Source: Amblyornis subalaris
Lineage: Eukaryota; Chordata; Aves; Passeriformes; Ptilonorhynchidae
Direction of reading: 5' to 3'
Length of the DNA: 64,000 nucleotides
Assembly: GCA_018881555.1 (NCBI GenBank)
Contig: JACAXG010000026.1
Span: 6,429,965 to 6,493,964 of the forward strand
The position numbers and the translations under genes are program-made. A model generated the notes under the pieces. The model made no database searches, had not been told where the DNA came from, and saw only the letters and a program-made list of their open reading frames with translations. Position 1 is the stretch's first letter, and the number at the start of each line of letters is the position of its first letter. Shown here in pieces: positions 22,820 through 36,434 of the stretch.

Positions 22820-25800
22820 GCAGGAGTTAAATAAGCACAGTGGGAAAGGTATGGAGAGAACAATCAAGTTTAAAACAGAAAATTCAAGACACTTCTTGGA
22901 TTTGCCAAATAATATAGGTATCATTAAAATAGATATCCCCAGATAAAACAGAATTTGAGGTTAATTATTCTAAATCAATAATGGCCAGAAATTGAAAATG
23001 GTATCATTAGGTCATATTAACTTTAATTAGGAATTCAAATTTCCCAAAACCTGCCAATCTTTCTGTCTATACACAGTAGCTTGCCTTTATTTCAGATCTC
23101 AGCAGGAAAGATCAAACTGTCCTTGCACTGGTTAGCCTGGAAGAATATTGTGGGACTCTGAGATCCACATAATGGTTAATCTAGGTGAATGCCTCTGTAT
23201 CATGGATGTCGTGTGATTGCTATATAGTCAATATCTGTACAGTCAATTATAGTTTGTAGATGTACCTGCAGTCAAAGTGCATCAATCTTGAGTATATGTA
23301 TAGTTTTATTGTCTTGTTCCATTGAAATATTATATGCACCTGTGGACTCTTCAAAGCTAAGTGCATGTTCCTGTCCTGATTGCTGTCATTGATTGAGAAA
23401 TCTGTATTTTGACCAAGGCCCTGTCAAAATTCCAGGGATCTTTGAGCTAGTGAACCTCATTGGATGGGATCTGTGCAGCATGCTGCGCCTTGACCACAGA
23501 TCCATCTCATACCGCATCACCTCAGGGTTTTCAGCATCAGAAATAAGATTTTATAACTGCTATCACCTTTTCTGGGGCTACTAATGAATAGTTATCTGCA
23601 TTGTGAGTGCANTTCTTATGGGACATGAAAAGAACTGGCACCTCCTCAGGGCAAAACAGCCCTGGAGCTTCTCGCAGGGTGCACAAGACCTGACCTCTGC
23701 CTCTGTGTTAGTAACCTCAGCTAACCCGACTCCACCAGAAATGTGTTGCATTTTTTTCCAGCCTTCCCACACGGCATGATAAACTCTGACAACGAATTGC
23801 ATCTCCATAGCACACTTTTGAGCAGTACCCACAGTAATATGGAACTGTGGCAAGCAGCGCAGTGGGATATTTTTGGAATCAGGAAAACCCCTCAATTTTC
23901 CATCAGGCAATAAAATATACTACTGCTTTCACTTCAGTGAAAAATTCACAACCAGGCCTTAAGTCTTTCTCTTTTTTTCAACTATTGGAAAATGAACAGG
24001 ATGCTGAAGCTCAGTTTTAACTGGTTTTCCTCATTAATTTGGCCTCATTTCACAAATGCAGACTGCTTGTGCCAAGCTTTTATACACTGCTTTTACTTTC
24101 TCTCTCCAGTGTGCCAATAAAAGTGTTTTTCATTTGAAGTGTTATATTTATTACTTTCGGTGTCACTTAAAGAAATAAATCTATCATGGAGCAAAGTGCA
24201 AGTCAATAAAGTAATGTATATATACCAAAAAAACTTTTTACCAGCTAAGGTAGCTACCACGTTACAGAAAACAGAATTCTTTGAAATATACTGTAAGGTA
24301 ATATTCTTAACTGTAGCTGTAAATTCTGCAGTGAACCAATAAAAGTGTGCTTTTATGCTCTAATAAATGTCAGTTTTAAATATCTTAGGATGCCTTAGCC
24401 TGTGTTAACCTCATCCCTATAGAACTGCTCGTTTGGATTAAATGGAAAATACATTTTATCAATTTTTCCTCCAAAAAAAATTTTAAAAAATCTACATCGT
24501 TAGTAGAGTTTCCACAGAAAATCTGTAATGAAGACCTCTACATTCTCATGGCTGCAGACTTACTGAAACTATATATGATTACATAAAATAATGACCTGGA
24601 GGGGAGCTATAGAAGTAAAATAGATATCCACAGCCACTTAAGCTGTGTATCTTCTCCTGTCCTTCTGGATGGCTCAGCGCAAGCCAGACTGATCCATGCT
24701 CAGGCCAGAACCCTACCTTAACAGAGCCATCCTTTGACTGCCTAATGCGACTGGCAGGAAGGTTTCATTCAATTTTTTTTCAAGTGTTTTGCTGGGAATT
24801 TAAAAAAAACCCAGACAGTGAAGGGATCCATTTGGTGGACTTATCTCTCTGTGTGTGGGCTGAGCTGTTGGCTAGACAACCTTCAGGCTGGCTTCTGTCA
24901 AAAATTTTGATGGAACCATCAGGCTGTCCGTGGGAACACAACACCATCTGTACTGGGCATTACGAATGCACTAAAAAATAGGCAGATGAACAGCCATATA
25001 TGTATATTTGTGAAGTAAACTGATGGCAGTATGAAAAGCAGAAAAGGCCTTGGCTCTGTGCAAGTCCTGCTCAGCAACAACAAAAACATCCCTATATTAT
25101 CAGCTCTGTGCTCAGCACGAACCCAAAACACAGCCCCACACCAGTCACGGTGACGAAAATTGACTCTACCCCAGCCAAAACCCGCACAAACTCTTAGAGT
25201 TTTCTTTAAGATAAGGAATAGCATGCAAGACTTGGGCATTGCAAATAGCTTCTCTCAGACAGGCCATATGGCCATGCCACACCACACTGATTTCAGGATT
25301 CTGGGTACGCTGTGAATCGGTAACTTTCAGATTACATTTGCTCAGTTCACATGCAAAACAGTGTTTTGTTTGGATTTTATTACTAGCAGTTCTGTCAGAG
25401 CATCCTTAAATCTGAAAGCCAAGCTACTTTTTCTTCCCTGCTCATGCATTTTCCAGCAGAAATGAGGTCTCTGGTGGCCTAATTTCACCCCTGCTCAAAC
25501 TGGTACTAGTCCCTAAAAAGGGCTTCAACCTGCGCAATTCTACAGAAGGCGTAAGAGATGAGGAGATTACACATATAAAGGCAAATATGTTGAGGCAGAG
25601 GAACTGACAGCCAGATGTAAACCATTCTCTTTTTTGATTGGCAGAACAACAGGAAAGAAAGAAGAAACCACATACCTGGCAACACTTGCTCCCTTTAGAT
25701 GTGCAACAGAAACACTCAGATAAAGCAAAATCAGAAGTCTTTTTCCCCAATCACTTTTCTGACGATTTCAGAATTACACCAATTTTGTGTAGTTTGACTG

Positions 25801-26730
25801 CGATCTGTGCACATTCATCAGTTTTTTACTAGGCTGTTTAACACAGCGCCTCTTTTAGTACTGAATATACTTTTTGCTGTTATCATTTCTAGTTCTTCTG
25901 AACCCTCCATTTTTTCCAGATTGAGCTCATTTTTTCAAATGGAATGCTGCACATGGTCTGTAAGTACAGTATACAATTCTTTAAAAAAATAAAATAAAAT
26001 TCTTTTCACTGGTTTGCATTATGGTAAGAGTTGAGATAGTGAAGTGACTACACATGTGTAAATATTTAGCAGCTAACTTATGAATACTAAATATTGAGAT
26101 TTCGTAATATTGAACACAATAAAAAAGCTGAACTTTTTTTACTGCCTTATCTGCCAGCTGAATAGGTTGTCAAGACTTCCAAGTGCCTGATGATGTCCAG
26201 TGACATAGCTCAGAAGACTAATTACCAGCCAACCCAAATGGCAGAAGAAAGGAGATGTTTTTCTCTTTGAGAAGAAATGAGGCTGACTATTTTGCACAAG
26301 AAATGTATTAACAGAGATTATTCTGCTCTAATGTTCTGCTTCGACTATGGCAGTGAAGCACAATCCTTAGCAAAGACAAATCACTACTGATAAAATAGAA
26401 GCAAAAAGACTCTGGATGCAAGCAGATACTCATCAGCTCTTTGCTGGAATGATTTGTGCTCAGCATTGTTATTTGTGCTGCTCAGCTGCCCAGAAGCTCT
26501 GATCTTAGTGTTACCACCTTTGCTAGGATCATCCAGAAGGAAATCCTGCCTGCCTCAAATCACATGCTTCTTTTAAAAGAAAACACTGATAACTGATATA
26601 AGAGCAGTACTGTCAACCTTACTTTGCTGATTGGAATCTGAAGTACTGCTAGATACATTCCAGGATGTTGGAAAAGCTAGAAATGAAGTCCATCTCAAAG
26701 CTTGGCCACTGTGACAAAACCACCCTTTCT
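22820..26730. other. Intergenic, nothing recognised
   Basis: AT-rich sequence with short chance frames only. I see no repeat family, RNA gene or exon. Confidence 0.5.
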
Positions 26731-27020
26731 TATCATTTTAGTGACAGGAGAAGGGGAAATGTTTTCAAACTTAAAGAGAGTAGGTTAAAATTAAATATTA
26801 TGAAAAAAATTCTTTACTGTGAGGGTGGTGAGGTGCAGGCACAGGTTGCCCAGAGAAGCTGTGGCTGCCCCATCCCTGTGTTCAAGTGTTCAAGGCCAGG
26901 TTGGATAGGGCTTGGAGCAACCTGGTCTAGTGAAAGCTGTCTTTATCCACAGTAGAGGGGCTTGGAACTAGATGTTCTTTACAGTCCCTTCCAACCCAGG
27001 CCGTTATCAGTAATTATGGT
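26730..27020 (+). repeat. CR1 LINE 3' end
   Basis: Contains GTGACAGGAGAAGGGGAAAT, TTCTTTACTGTGAGGGTGGT, GCACAGGTTGCCCAGAGAAG, GGCCAGGTTGGATAGGGCTT and ACAGTCCCTTCCAACCCAGG, with a degraded tail near 27005-27020. The 96-codon frame at 26665 is CR1-derived in its second half. Confidence 0.88.
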
Positions 27021-29576
27021 GGTTGAAATGAAATAGAAACTTTGGGCAGTATCGCTGAGCAAATTTAAAACAATAAAGAGAAGGTCAAAATCTCTCTGCT
27101 GAACACGGCAAAGATGTGCAACAGGACTTCAGGACCTCAGCAGGTGCTGTGGTTCCAGGGCACACTGGAAAGGGAAACATGAAGTACAGTCTGACCCAGC
27201 ACCAGCAATGGGCCATTCTGCCCTGTGGCTGGGAAGTTTCTGAGGAGCTGCAGCACAGACCTCTGAGAAGCAGAAAGACACATTCCTAATCCTCATTTCA
27301 ACCCCTAAATTCTTGACTCTGTTCCCTTAGAAACAAACCTAAAGCTAAAAGTCTCCCAGAAAAGGGCTACATATGCTATTTATCAATCCCAGTGTAATCT
27401 TAGTTTCGTACAGGATTTGTCCCTTCCCACCTTCCCGGGACTGTCTTTGTGTTTAGTCTTTATCACACTGCTGTCACATGAAACTGGCCACTGGCAAGAG
27501 TAGAGGCTCAGAAATGTTTATTCCGGGAGGAAAAATTCACTTGTTTTGGTTTTTTTAATAGGTGACCCCACTTCAGTGTTCAATTTCAGATTAAATACTT
27601 TGCTTTCGTTATGAACTAGAAGTAAGGTATTACTGATCAGGTCTGACATAAAAACAAACCTCTGTTTTTATAAATTTTCAATGCTCTTATTGTAATCGTT
27701 GGTCTTGTGTCTTCTCATTTACCTTTCATTTTAGGACTTGTAGGTAGAAAAATTAGATTGTTACTCCAGAGGAAAAATTCTGCTTTCTGATCAAGTCTAT
27801 TTAAATTGTCAAAATTAAATCCACAGCATGCAGAGAAGTCGGTGTTCCAGAAGAGCACCTTCCCTAACTCAAGTACTTTTTATGACCATTTAGTTCACCT
27901 TTGTTCTCTTCCTCTATTTCACGAAGATGACGTGAGTAATGATTATTATATTAGCTCTGGTACCATGAATGCTACAGCAGGCTTACAGCATAATTCTCTT
28001 CCTCCTTAGGGAACTGATATTTTTATTCACAGCACAAGAAAACCTAGTTTGTGGACAGAATATTTTTTTCCCCATTTCTGTTTCTTTATTTGATGTTTTG
28101 ATGCAGTAAATTGATTAGATAGACTAGCAAGTAGTTTCATAATCCTGTTCTGACCCTACCAGAATTAATTACTGTTCACATAATACTATTCAGGAAGTAT
28201 GTTTTAAAAAGCAGAATACTAATTATGATATAATTGTCAAGGATGCCATCCCCATGGTATAATTGCCAGCAGTTATGGGGACAGATACTTGCATATTGCA
28301 AGTGGGCAGGACAGCTCCCAGGTGAGGAGGTGTCCAGAAATGCCACTCTGTGCAATGTGTCCTCCTGTGTGAGGTTCTTCTCCCTCATCAGATCAGATTC
28401 CACCTGCTCTGGCTGCAAGTACCAGTGTCATGTCAGTGAGTGCAGAGGATGTTAAACAGCTGCAGAATGGATGTGGGTCCAGTGAAATGGGTAACAGCAT
28501 CTACTGGCTTCACGACACCATGTGTCAGGTGTGCTCAGTGACCAGTTCCAACACAGCCTGGTCTTCAACACAGTCCTTTGCACCAGACTTGAGACAGTTT
28601 TGATTCAATTCCCTTGCCTTAAGTAATCCAAAGTTGATTTAAAAGGCACATGAAGGTGTATCTACCCAGAGATCTCTTTGGCAGCTTGTTTGCTGTTTGT
28701 TAAACATTTCTCAGCTTCCACAACTGAAGTAACTCGACAGTTGCACTTACAGACTGCAAAACTGGGCTTTCCTGTTCAGCTTGTCCAGCTTACTTTTGAT
28801 ACTGCACTTCTACCTGGTCTGTCCCTCCACTAAAGAAGAGGGAAACCTCAGATTTTGTTAGAGCACAAACAAAAGAAACTTTCATAAAGAACTTACTAGC
28901 ACACCCAAAATGTCCTTAGGATGGCTCAATTTATTGCCCAGATCAGTGGTGAAGGGTTTTCTCTCACTGTAATCTCTCTAAGCCCTACAAGTTGGCCAGT
29001 GAGGATTCAAATCCTTTCTATTACAACAGCCTCATTGAGCTTCTCAAGTTTATCAGCGAATTGAAGGGGCATTGGAGGTACTCAAACATTACAAAAATTT
29101 TGAATGTGGNATCCAGGGCATTTCTATGGATGATTTGTTAGTATCCTGGTTGCAGAGGATACTTTTGTCTGCTTTTTAAATTAATATTGTGTTTCTTATT
29201 CCACTGCTGCTTGCTTTCAGTAAATTGTTGTCTCAGTCTATAGTCTCTGCCTTTGTTCCTCTCTTACTGGAGGGGGCAGGGGGAAGGGGAATAACTTATT
29301 TGGAGTTTGATTTCCAGCTGGTGTTAAACCAACACCGTTAGGATGATCATTGGAAAGATGGACTTTATGAGTTAAGAAAATCATTTCAGTCAGTTATAGA
29401 GGTAAACATATCTAGAGCTTAAGCTAGAACCTTGAGAAACAATTTTCTAGATCTTCTTACAAAATGACAACAGCTTACTTTGCTTTTGTCATATACAGAC
29501 AAGCAACCATCCTTAGACAGATCTTGTCATTGTCCTTGTGATTTTATTTTCTTTTTTGTTTAACTAAACAAACATT
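27020..29576. other. Intergenic; one cysteine-spaced open frame of unknown meaning
   Basis: No gene is recognised. A 73-codon plus frame at 28234-28455 has an unusual cysteine pattern (SSCV, CSGCKYQC); see findings. The rest appears unique. Confidence 0.45.
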
Positions 29577-30092
29577 TGAAGATGCTGCATCCAGCTCTGG
29601 GGTCTACAGCACAGGAAGGACATGGAGCTGTTGGAGTGAGTCCAGAGGAGGCCACCAAGATGATCAGAGGGATGGAGCACATCTGCTATGAGGAAAGGCT
29701 GAGAGAGTTGGGATTGTTCAGCCTGGAAAAGAGAAGGCTTTGGCTTGATCTGCTTGGGGNCTTCCAGAACCGGAAGGGAACCTGCAGTAAAGATGGATAG
29801 GCACTTTACAAGGGTCTGGAGTGACAGGACAAGGGGGAATGGCTTCAAACTGACAAAGAGTAGGTTTAAATTAGATGTTAGGAAGAAACTCTTTACTGTG
29901 AGAGTGGTAGTGCACTGGCACAGGTTTCCCAGAGAAGTTGCCCCATAACTGGAAGTGTCCAAGGCCAGGTTGGATGGGGCTCTGAGCAAGCTGGTGTAGT
30001 GAAAGGTGTCCCTGCCCATGTCAGAAGGGTTGCAACTGGATAATCTTTAAGGTCCCTTCCAACATTTCCATGATTCTATGATGATTCTATGG
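29576..30092 (+). mobile_element. CR1 LINE 3' copy, well preserved
   Basis: Starts AGATGCTGCATCCAGCTCTG and continues GGAAGGACATGGAGCTGTTG, GATGATCAGAGGGATGGAGC, GAGAGAGTTGGGATTGTTCA, CAAGGGGGAATGGCTTCAAA and TTTAAGGTCCCTTCCAAC. It ends with a duplicated ATGATTCTATG tail. It is 5'-truncated, as CR1 usually is. The 151-codon frame on the minus strand here is a shadow of the repeat. Confidence 0.92.
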
Positions 30093-32886
30093 TATCAGGG
30101 TGACATTTAGAGAAGGATATTCTTCTTTGCCAAAATACAAAGTCCTGAAGTAAACTAACATTTATATTCCTTTGCCACTTTTGTTTTGCACCTTGCCTCT
30201 GCAGTGATACACGTGAATTCTGCACACCTGGAGAGCTCCATAGCTCTGAATGACTGAAACTCATTAACAGCATTGGAAGGGGTAAGGAATACAAATCATT
30301 GTTAAAGAGAAGTGGTTGCCACAGCACTGGGACAGAGCTAAATGTGATCTTCAGAGGCTATTAAGTTAATGCTGTATCATATTGAACAAAGTAAAGTTAG
30401 CCAGTGATGATTCATGTCCTTTCCACCGCAGCTTAATAAATGGATACAGAAGTTATATTGATTTTCATGGATGAGCAAGTAGATCTGAAATCTGAAAACT
30501 TGATGAAATATAAATTATGGAATATGGACCACATGTGATGATCTCATAACTGGTGAGAAGTCTATCACTTGAAGAAAGCATGCTAAACTGCGAAGGGTTA
30601 TTTTGACCCACTATGACAATGTTTGTTTTCCCTTTTTTTTTTTTTTGTGAACAGTTTGTCAAACTTCTCCTTGTGCCATTAGGATTCTCTGAAGCCTTGG
30701 CTCTAGCAGCAGAAAGCTCTAATGTGCAATACCTAGTTTGTCATAAAGTGGAAAGTACTAACAGGAAAGTAGCAATGTGAAAAGGGCAATTCAATAGCAG
30801 AAAATGGAGAAATAGGAAGAAAAACTAAGTTTTTGCCGTTTTTAAAATGAGAACTTGGCAATCATCTTCCAGATTCATTGTAATTAGAACGATTAGGTAA
30901 AAATTCATTTTACCAAAAGGGATTTTCTACATAATATTTTCTTCCGGATTTACTTTGTGGGAGATTTCAACCATTATGCTTCCACAGATTACTGCTTCCA
31001 ACAAAGGTTTGTTCCTATGAAATCAATTTTCTTTTTCATAACNCAGAAGGAAAACCTCTCAAACTTGTAACTCAAATAGATTTTTAACCAAAATTAAGAA
31101 CTTTTCCAATGTAACTTTGACCAGATTCTACTGTAACTGTGAAAATATTTTATTAATAAAGGCCTGAAGATGGAAGCAGACCTTCCTCATTATTTTTCTC
31201 TGTTCTACATGGTCAGATCAAAAATAATAAACAGAGGAGTACTGAATCACCAGAAATGTTACTGTAAAGGTTATTCAGAGGCCAAGAAGGTGCAGAAGGG
31301 AGTTTAGCAGTTCTTGTGTTCCTGATGTCTGCAAATTGGTTTGAAAAGCCAATGAGGAGCTTTTTGAGCCCTTTAAAATAGAGTATATTCTCCTTAAGCT
31401 CCTCATTGCTCATGTTTCACAGTTTTAGTTCTTTTCCCTTCATGCCCCTGGAGGATGGCAGTACAGGAACACTCTAAAAAATAGTAGTGGGGCAACAATA
31501 TTTGCCCAGTTTTCATCAGCAATGCTTTTTAACTATTAGTATTATTTTTCAAATAAAATTTTGTCCATGAACTTATTCACACTAACTACAGAGGAATTCA
31601 TCCCTTTCAAGAAGGACACATTATGTGACTGAAAACAAGCCCAGCTATAGCTCCATCAGATCGTGACAGCCTAGAAAAGTATCTTGGATGTTTGGGAACA
31701 GTTCTGTGACATCATGCCAATCAAGATCAATAAAGCCTCTAAAGAGATACTGAGTTTGTATTGTTTGTGGAAAGAGGATTCCAAAGTCTTGGGTCATCCA
31801 AGTCAGCAGCAAGCACCTCATGGGCCTTAAGGCCAGAAGGGCAAGGTCTGTGACACACATGTGATGCTTTGAGACACAAAGGATGCTTTGAGGTTTTTCA
31901 GGTTTTGTTTATAACATCTGGATATGAAAAACTAGATTTAAGGTGTCCAGATACTCCAAACTTTTGAAATACAGCTCCTATAACAGCAGAACCTCTCACT
32001 CCCAGCTTCAAGATATTTCAAGATGGGAATAATTTTCATGCGAATGGATAATTGAGGAAAAACACTTAAGGACAGACAAGAAAACCAAAATTTAAAGCAA
32101 AAATTCCTTTCCACGGAGATATTCCTACAGCAAACAAGCTGCAAGCTCTCAAAGGTGCCTCATTGTTATTTTATTTTCCTTAACATGTTTAGGAGAGTGT
32201 TAGAAATAAAGTGCCTTACAGCATATGTAATTTATCTCATACCTTTTTCTGATGCTTTTAACAACTAGACAAGAACAATTATTTCTCGAGTTAATTCAGC
32301 ACCACAACATACCCAGAGCCAGCTAAGATCACTAATTCTATCACAGTACCCATGATTCTACTTGGCTGCAATTCCGTAGTCCATCTAAAAAACTAAACTA
32401 AAAAACTAAAAAACACTCTCAGGTTTTGCAGATTAGGCAGCTGGAACAGCCACAAACACTAAGATGTTTTGCATTTAATGATTTAATCAATTTTGCTCCC
32501 TGCTCTCTCTCTGCAGAGAGGAATTGCATGCAACAAACATCGGTGGAGTAGAAGTTGGGGCAATAAAGAGGGATAAAAGGGAGATAAAGCACATCCAAAG
32601 GAAAAGATTCAACCAGTGAGAGATCATGATGTTATCTCCATGAGTGGGAACTTTACTCCTAACTTGAAGAACAAATATATAAACATGTACAAAAGCAAGA
32701 AAATCGAGAAATCTCTGGATAAAACCGATGATTCTGTTGGGAATTGAATTGCTCAATTTGAATGCAAGACAGGAGACTGGTCTCCTAAAAGTCTAGGAAG
32801 AAGGGAAAGGAGAATCTACAAAGAAGGGAGAGGAAAATAGCCTGATACTCATATTTTTTGGAAATTATAATGAAGAATAAGAAAGT

Positions 32887-32920
32887 AGTAGTTATGCATT
32901 TACAGTAATGCATAACTACT
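32887..32920. repeat. Perfect 14-bp inverted repeat, 6-base loop
   Basis: AGTAGTTATGCATT and its exact reverse complement flank TACAGT. Beyond the arms, pairing can resume for a few bases after a three-base bulge. A stable hairpin is possible in DNA or RNA. No transcript is implied. Confidence 0.8.
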
Positions 32921-33329
32921 TTCCTTTCACCATCCTCTGAGCCCAGCAGGCACACTCTTAATCTTTTAATTAATTGTTTAGCTTTATCTCCCCCCCCAGA
33001 AAAACCAACTCAACCCAACCAAACAATCCAAACACTTTAAAAAGGCACAACTACCTATCCCTGATTACTTGGCTAAAGTTAAGCTAGGTAGATATGGCAA
33101 TCTAACATTCCTGGTTGTATCAGATATGCCTCTAGAACTCTTCAAATTCCAGCAAAAAGATGGATACATGCACCAAATGATGTGATCAATGTTTTTTTCA
33201 ATTTTATGGCTGAAATAGCTTGTACAGAACATAATAATTAGTAGGTTTTTGCATTACTTCGTGACAGGTAAACTCATGCTTCGTTATTTTATAGATATCN
33301 TCACTCTGCTTTGGTTGTGGGGAATATTA

Positions 33330-33425
33330 TACTCTAAAATATACACACGTATAGAAGATGTACCAACATATATTTCTATATAACTACATATAAATGCTTA
33401 TATAATATATATTCTCTTATACTTG
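33330..33425. repeat. AT/TA-rich degenerate microsatellite
   Basis: Irregular ATATA units with interspersed C and G, including ATATACACACGTATAG and ATAATATATATTC. Confidence 0.7.
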
Positions 33426-36396
33426 ACACATTTGCATCTCCCCGAAACTAAATGTTAAAAAAAATAATTCTCCAGCTTTTTCTCCTATTGAAGTAATCCT
33501 AATTAAGCAACAACTCCAAAAGAACAGATATTTTNTCCATAATGCGATCTTTCAAAGATGAATGAAAAGGTTTTCTGTTGCTGCTTATAGGTATAATTTA
33601 AATTCTTATGAGCAGTTCTACTACTCTGATGCTTCCAAATTGCTAACTCGTATGAAGCTAATAGACACCAAAGGCTGACTCTATAGTAACTTTTAGCCTT
33701 TTTCTTCTGTTTTACTGTTGTTACATACTTAATTTTCTTTCACTGACCTATGAAAAGCAACTAGCTTTCATTGTTACTTAAGTAGTATATTTACCTCACC
33801 ACATCNTTGTTGGCAGGATTTTGATAAAGAAGAGAATCCAAACGCATTCAGAGACAGTCGCCTTTGCTTGGGAAGACGATCCAAGAAGGTTAAGAGTAAT
33901 CCATAACTATCCCACCTGTGGACTGGCCATATTATTGGCATATATGGCCAACTGGCATATTGGCAATACTAACTGCATTTTCACTACATCCATCCCCTAA
34001 TATCTGAGTTGTTCTACAGCTTGTTTGCAAAACTGAAGGCAAGAGTTTATGCCATATACAGAAGAGTGGCCTGGTGACTTCAAAAGGAACAACAAACATT
34101 CAAATCAGTTTTCTGCAGCAAATATTTTCCAAGAGGACATGAAGCAATTTCCATCCCATCCCCTCGTAGATACAACCTGTCACTTGATGTTCAGCTTTGG
34201 AGAGCTGAAGGCGTTCCAAGTTTGGAAACTCATGAAGCCATGGGTCAGGCTGTGCAATATAGTGTTTGACAAGAATCATTTTAATGAGCAGATATCCTTA
34301 AGGTATGCTACATATTTAAAGTTGGAGTATATTGCACAAGTTTATTACACAGAGCTTTTGTTGTATCTAAGTGCAGCCAGCACTCTTGGCGTGCCAGCGC
34401 TTGGTTTTATTTAGGTTTAGTTAAGCTAAAATCCCTCAGATATTTGTTTTTGAAGTAGTATCCTGGTTAGTATATCTTCTTGCAATAAAAATAACCTTTG
34501 TCAAATGTTCTTAAGGAACAGGATCATCTCTTCTATAAAGATATACACCCGTTTCCAGGCTTTTACTAATCAAACTTTTCATATAGGAATGCTTATTTCT
34601 TCAACCTCTAGATTTCTTTTTGTGATGCAGATGCCATCAGTTTTGTTTCCTTGAACAAAACTGTCCAGCTTTGAAAGAATTGAAGCTTTAATTCAACAAT
34701 GTAGTCTCATGAGATTATTCAGTCTTCTCTGTAAAAATTAGGTAAAATCTACTGATTAGACTTTCTAGAGAGGAGGATTTTTTGGATTAACTTCCCCCCT
34801 CACCAAGTTCACTTCAAGAAGTTGCAGGGATAAAGGGTTGACAAGAAANGAGGAAAACAGAACACTTTAAGAGCAGTAGCATGTTCAGACGGTGTCAGTT
34901 GCCAAAGCTCAGTTTTGGACAGAGGCATGAAAGCTAACTCTTCAAAGTTCCTGGCATCCCTAACGTTGATTAAACCTCATTGGGAATTCAAGAACAGTAG
35001 TTATAACTGGCATTCCTTCTTCTGCAAGGTAGGGAGGATCACAAATAGCTTAGCTCATGAAAAGAGATACCAGTATGTGTCTAGAAGAAAATCAGAGGCT
35101 GCTGAAACAGCCACCTTATTGCTGCAGAGCTGAATTAGCAACAATTGACATCTGCAACTGAATTAATCCCAGCTCTCCAGGAATTAGAATCCTGAATCAG
35201 TGAGGAGTCGCTGCCACTCTTACCACCATCTGAAACACTCAAAGTTATAAGGCCATGGTAGTTCTCCCTGTTGAAGGCAGATCTATGATGGAGCAATCCC
35301 CTGAGGTGTAGGTAATGTTGCATCTGAAAAACCCCACGACTTGTTGAAGATAACAAATCCATGGAGGTCACTGGTTTAGCGTTACAGGCTGGGTTAGAAT
35401 GGCAATATGACATTTGGGACAGTTTCTTCCAGAGCTTCAGCATCACAGCTCATTTCTTCCAGTCAGAGAACTAGATCATGTTAATGAGCCACACTGTGTA
35501 GTCTTTCTAATGAAACNCTAAAAGTTCAGTGAACAAGGCAATGTAGGATATGAATGAAAGACAATTATCTTGCTATGCAAATACTGAGCATTTTCCTTAA
35601 TTGGAATATTAAAGATTACATGTTCTTGATCTACTCTTTTGCAGCTTTTGCCTAATTTGCATCTAGCTAGCAGCTGGACTCTGGTTTTTCTCCACCCCAT
35701 CCTCTTCCTCTTTCTCAAGCTGTATTCATACAAGCAACCCATCTTCATTACAGACACCTTTCACTTTTAAACTGTTCGAATACACAAAAAAGCCCAAATG
35801 TACACAGTTCTGAGACACTGGCTGCTCAGGCAGAGAGGCTGAGACCCAGCTGCCCTGGGATCCAGTCATCAGCAGAAGAACCAGAAAGACAGTAGGGAAG
35901 CAATCTGGAGTTTTACAGGAACACCACCGCTCACCACCTCCTATGCTTCCAGCAGGGGGCAGATTTTGGGAGGCTGTGATTTGCAGGACTTGTGGTTAGA
36001 ACAAAGCCAGAGCTGTGAAGGACTGTTTTGTGCAAGAAACGTGTTTGTGTATGGGAATGAAGAAGACAAAGGCAGCAAGGGCAGCAGCACTTAACCATCA
36101 CTCTTCTGCATTGAAGCCTGAGAATTAGGGTGATTCTTTCTCATAGAGAGGAATTGAAAATCTAAGGCACTGATGTGAACTCCTGAGTTATCCTTCAGTG
36201 TTCTGAGGCTTTAGCTTGTTGTTACACTACACACACTTATAGGGTCTGAGACCTTGGACTCTCTTCCATCAAACTTGTGTTGGAGAAGTTATACACCAGA
36301 GCATCATCCAGGTTGTCCTCTCCCAGGCCTAAATGGAGCTCTTTCTTAGTGGAAACCTGAACTTAAGTGACAGAAATTGATCAGATCTGGTATCTG

Positions 36397-36434
36397 CACG
36401 TGATGATGTCATGAGCTGGGAGGCAATATAAAAA
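36397..36434 (+). promoter_or_regulatory. E-box, CRE-like site and TATA box in promoter-like spacing
   Basis: CACGTG at 36397-36402, TGATGTCA (one change from the CRE TGACGTCA) at 36404-36411 and TATAAAAA at 36427-36434. No recognised exon follows downstream. It could be a chance cluster, a promoter for a non-coding RNA, or a distal alternative CHODL promoter 6.3 kb before the ATG. Confidence 0.2.

Noticed and set aside
22403..22946. Overlapping frames of 136 and 125 codons with Ser/Pro/Leu-rich text
   Set aside because: They follow the C-rich internal repeats of an LTR; no retroviral gene product is recognisable.
29564..30019. 151-codon minus-strand frame
   Set aside because: It is the antisense of a CR1 3' copy.
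34049..34414. 121-codon plus-strand frame in intergenic DNA
   Set aside because: It starts with ATG but matches no family I know and has no supporting signals; kept as a chance frame.
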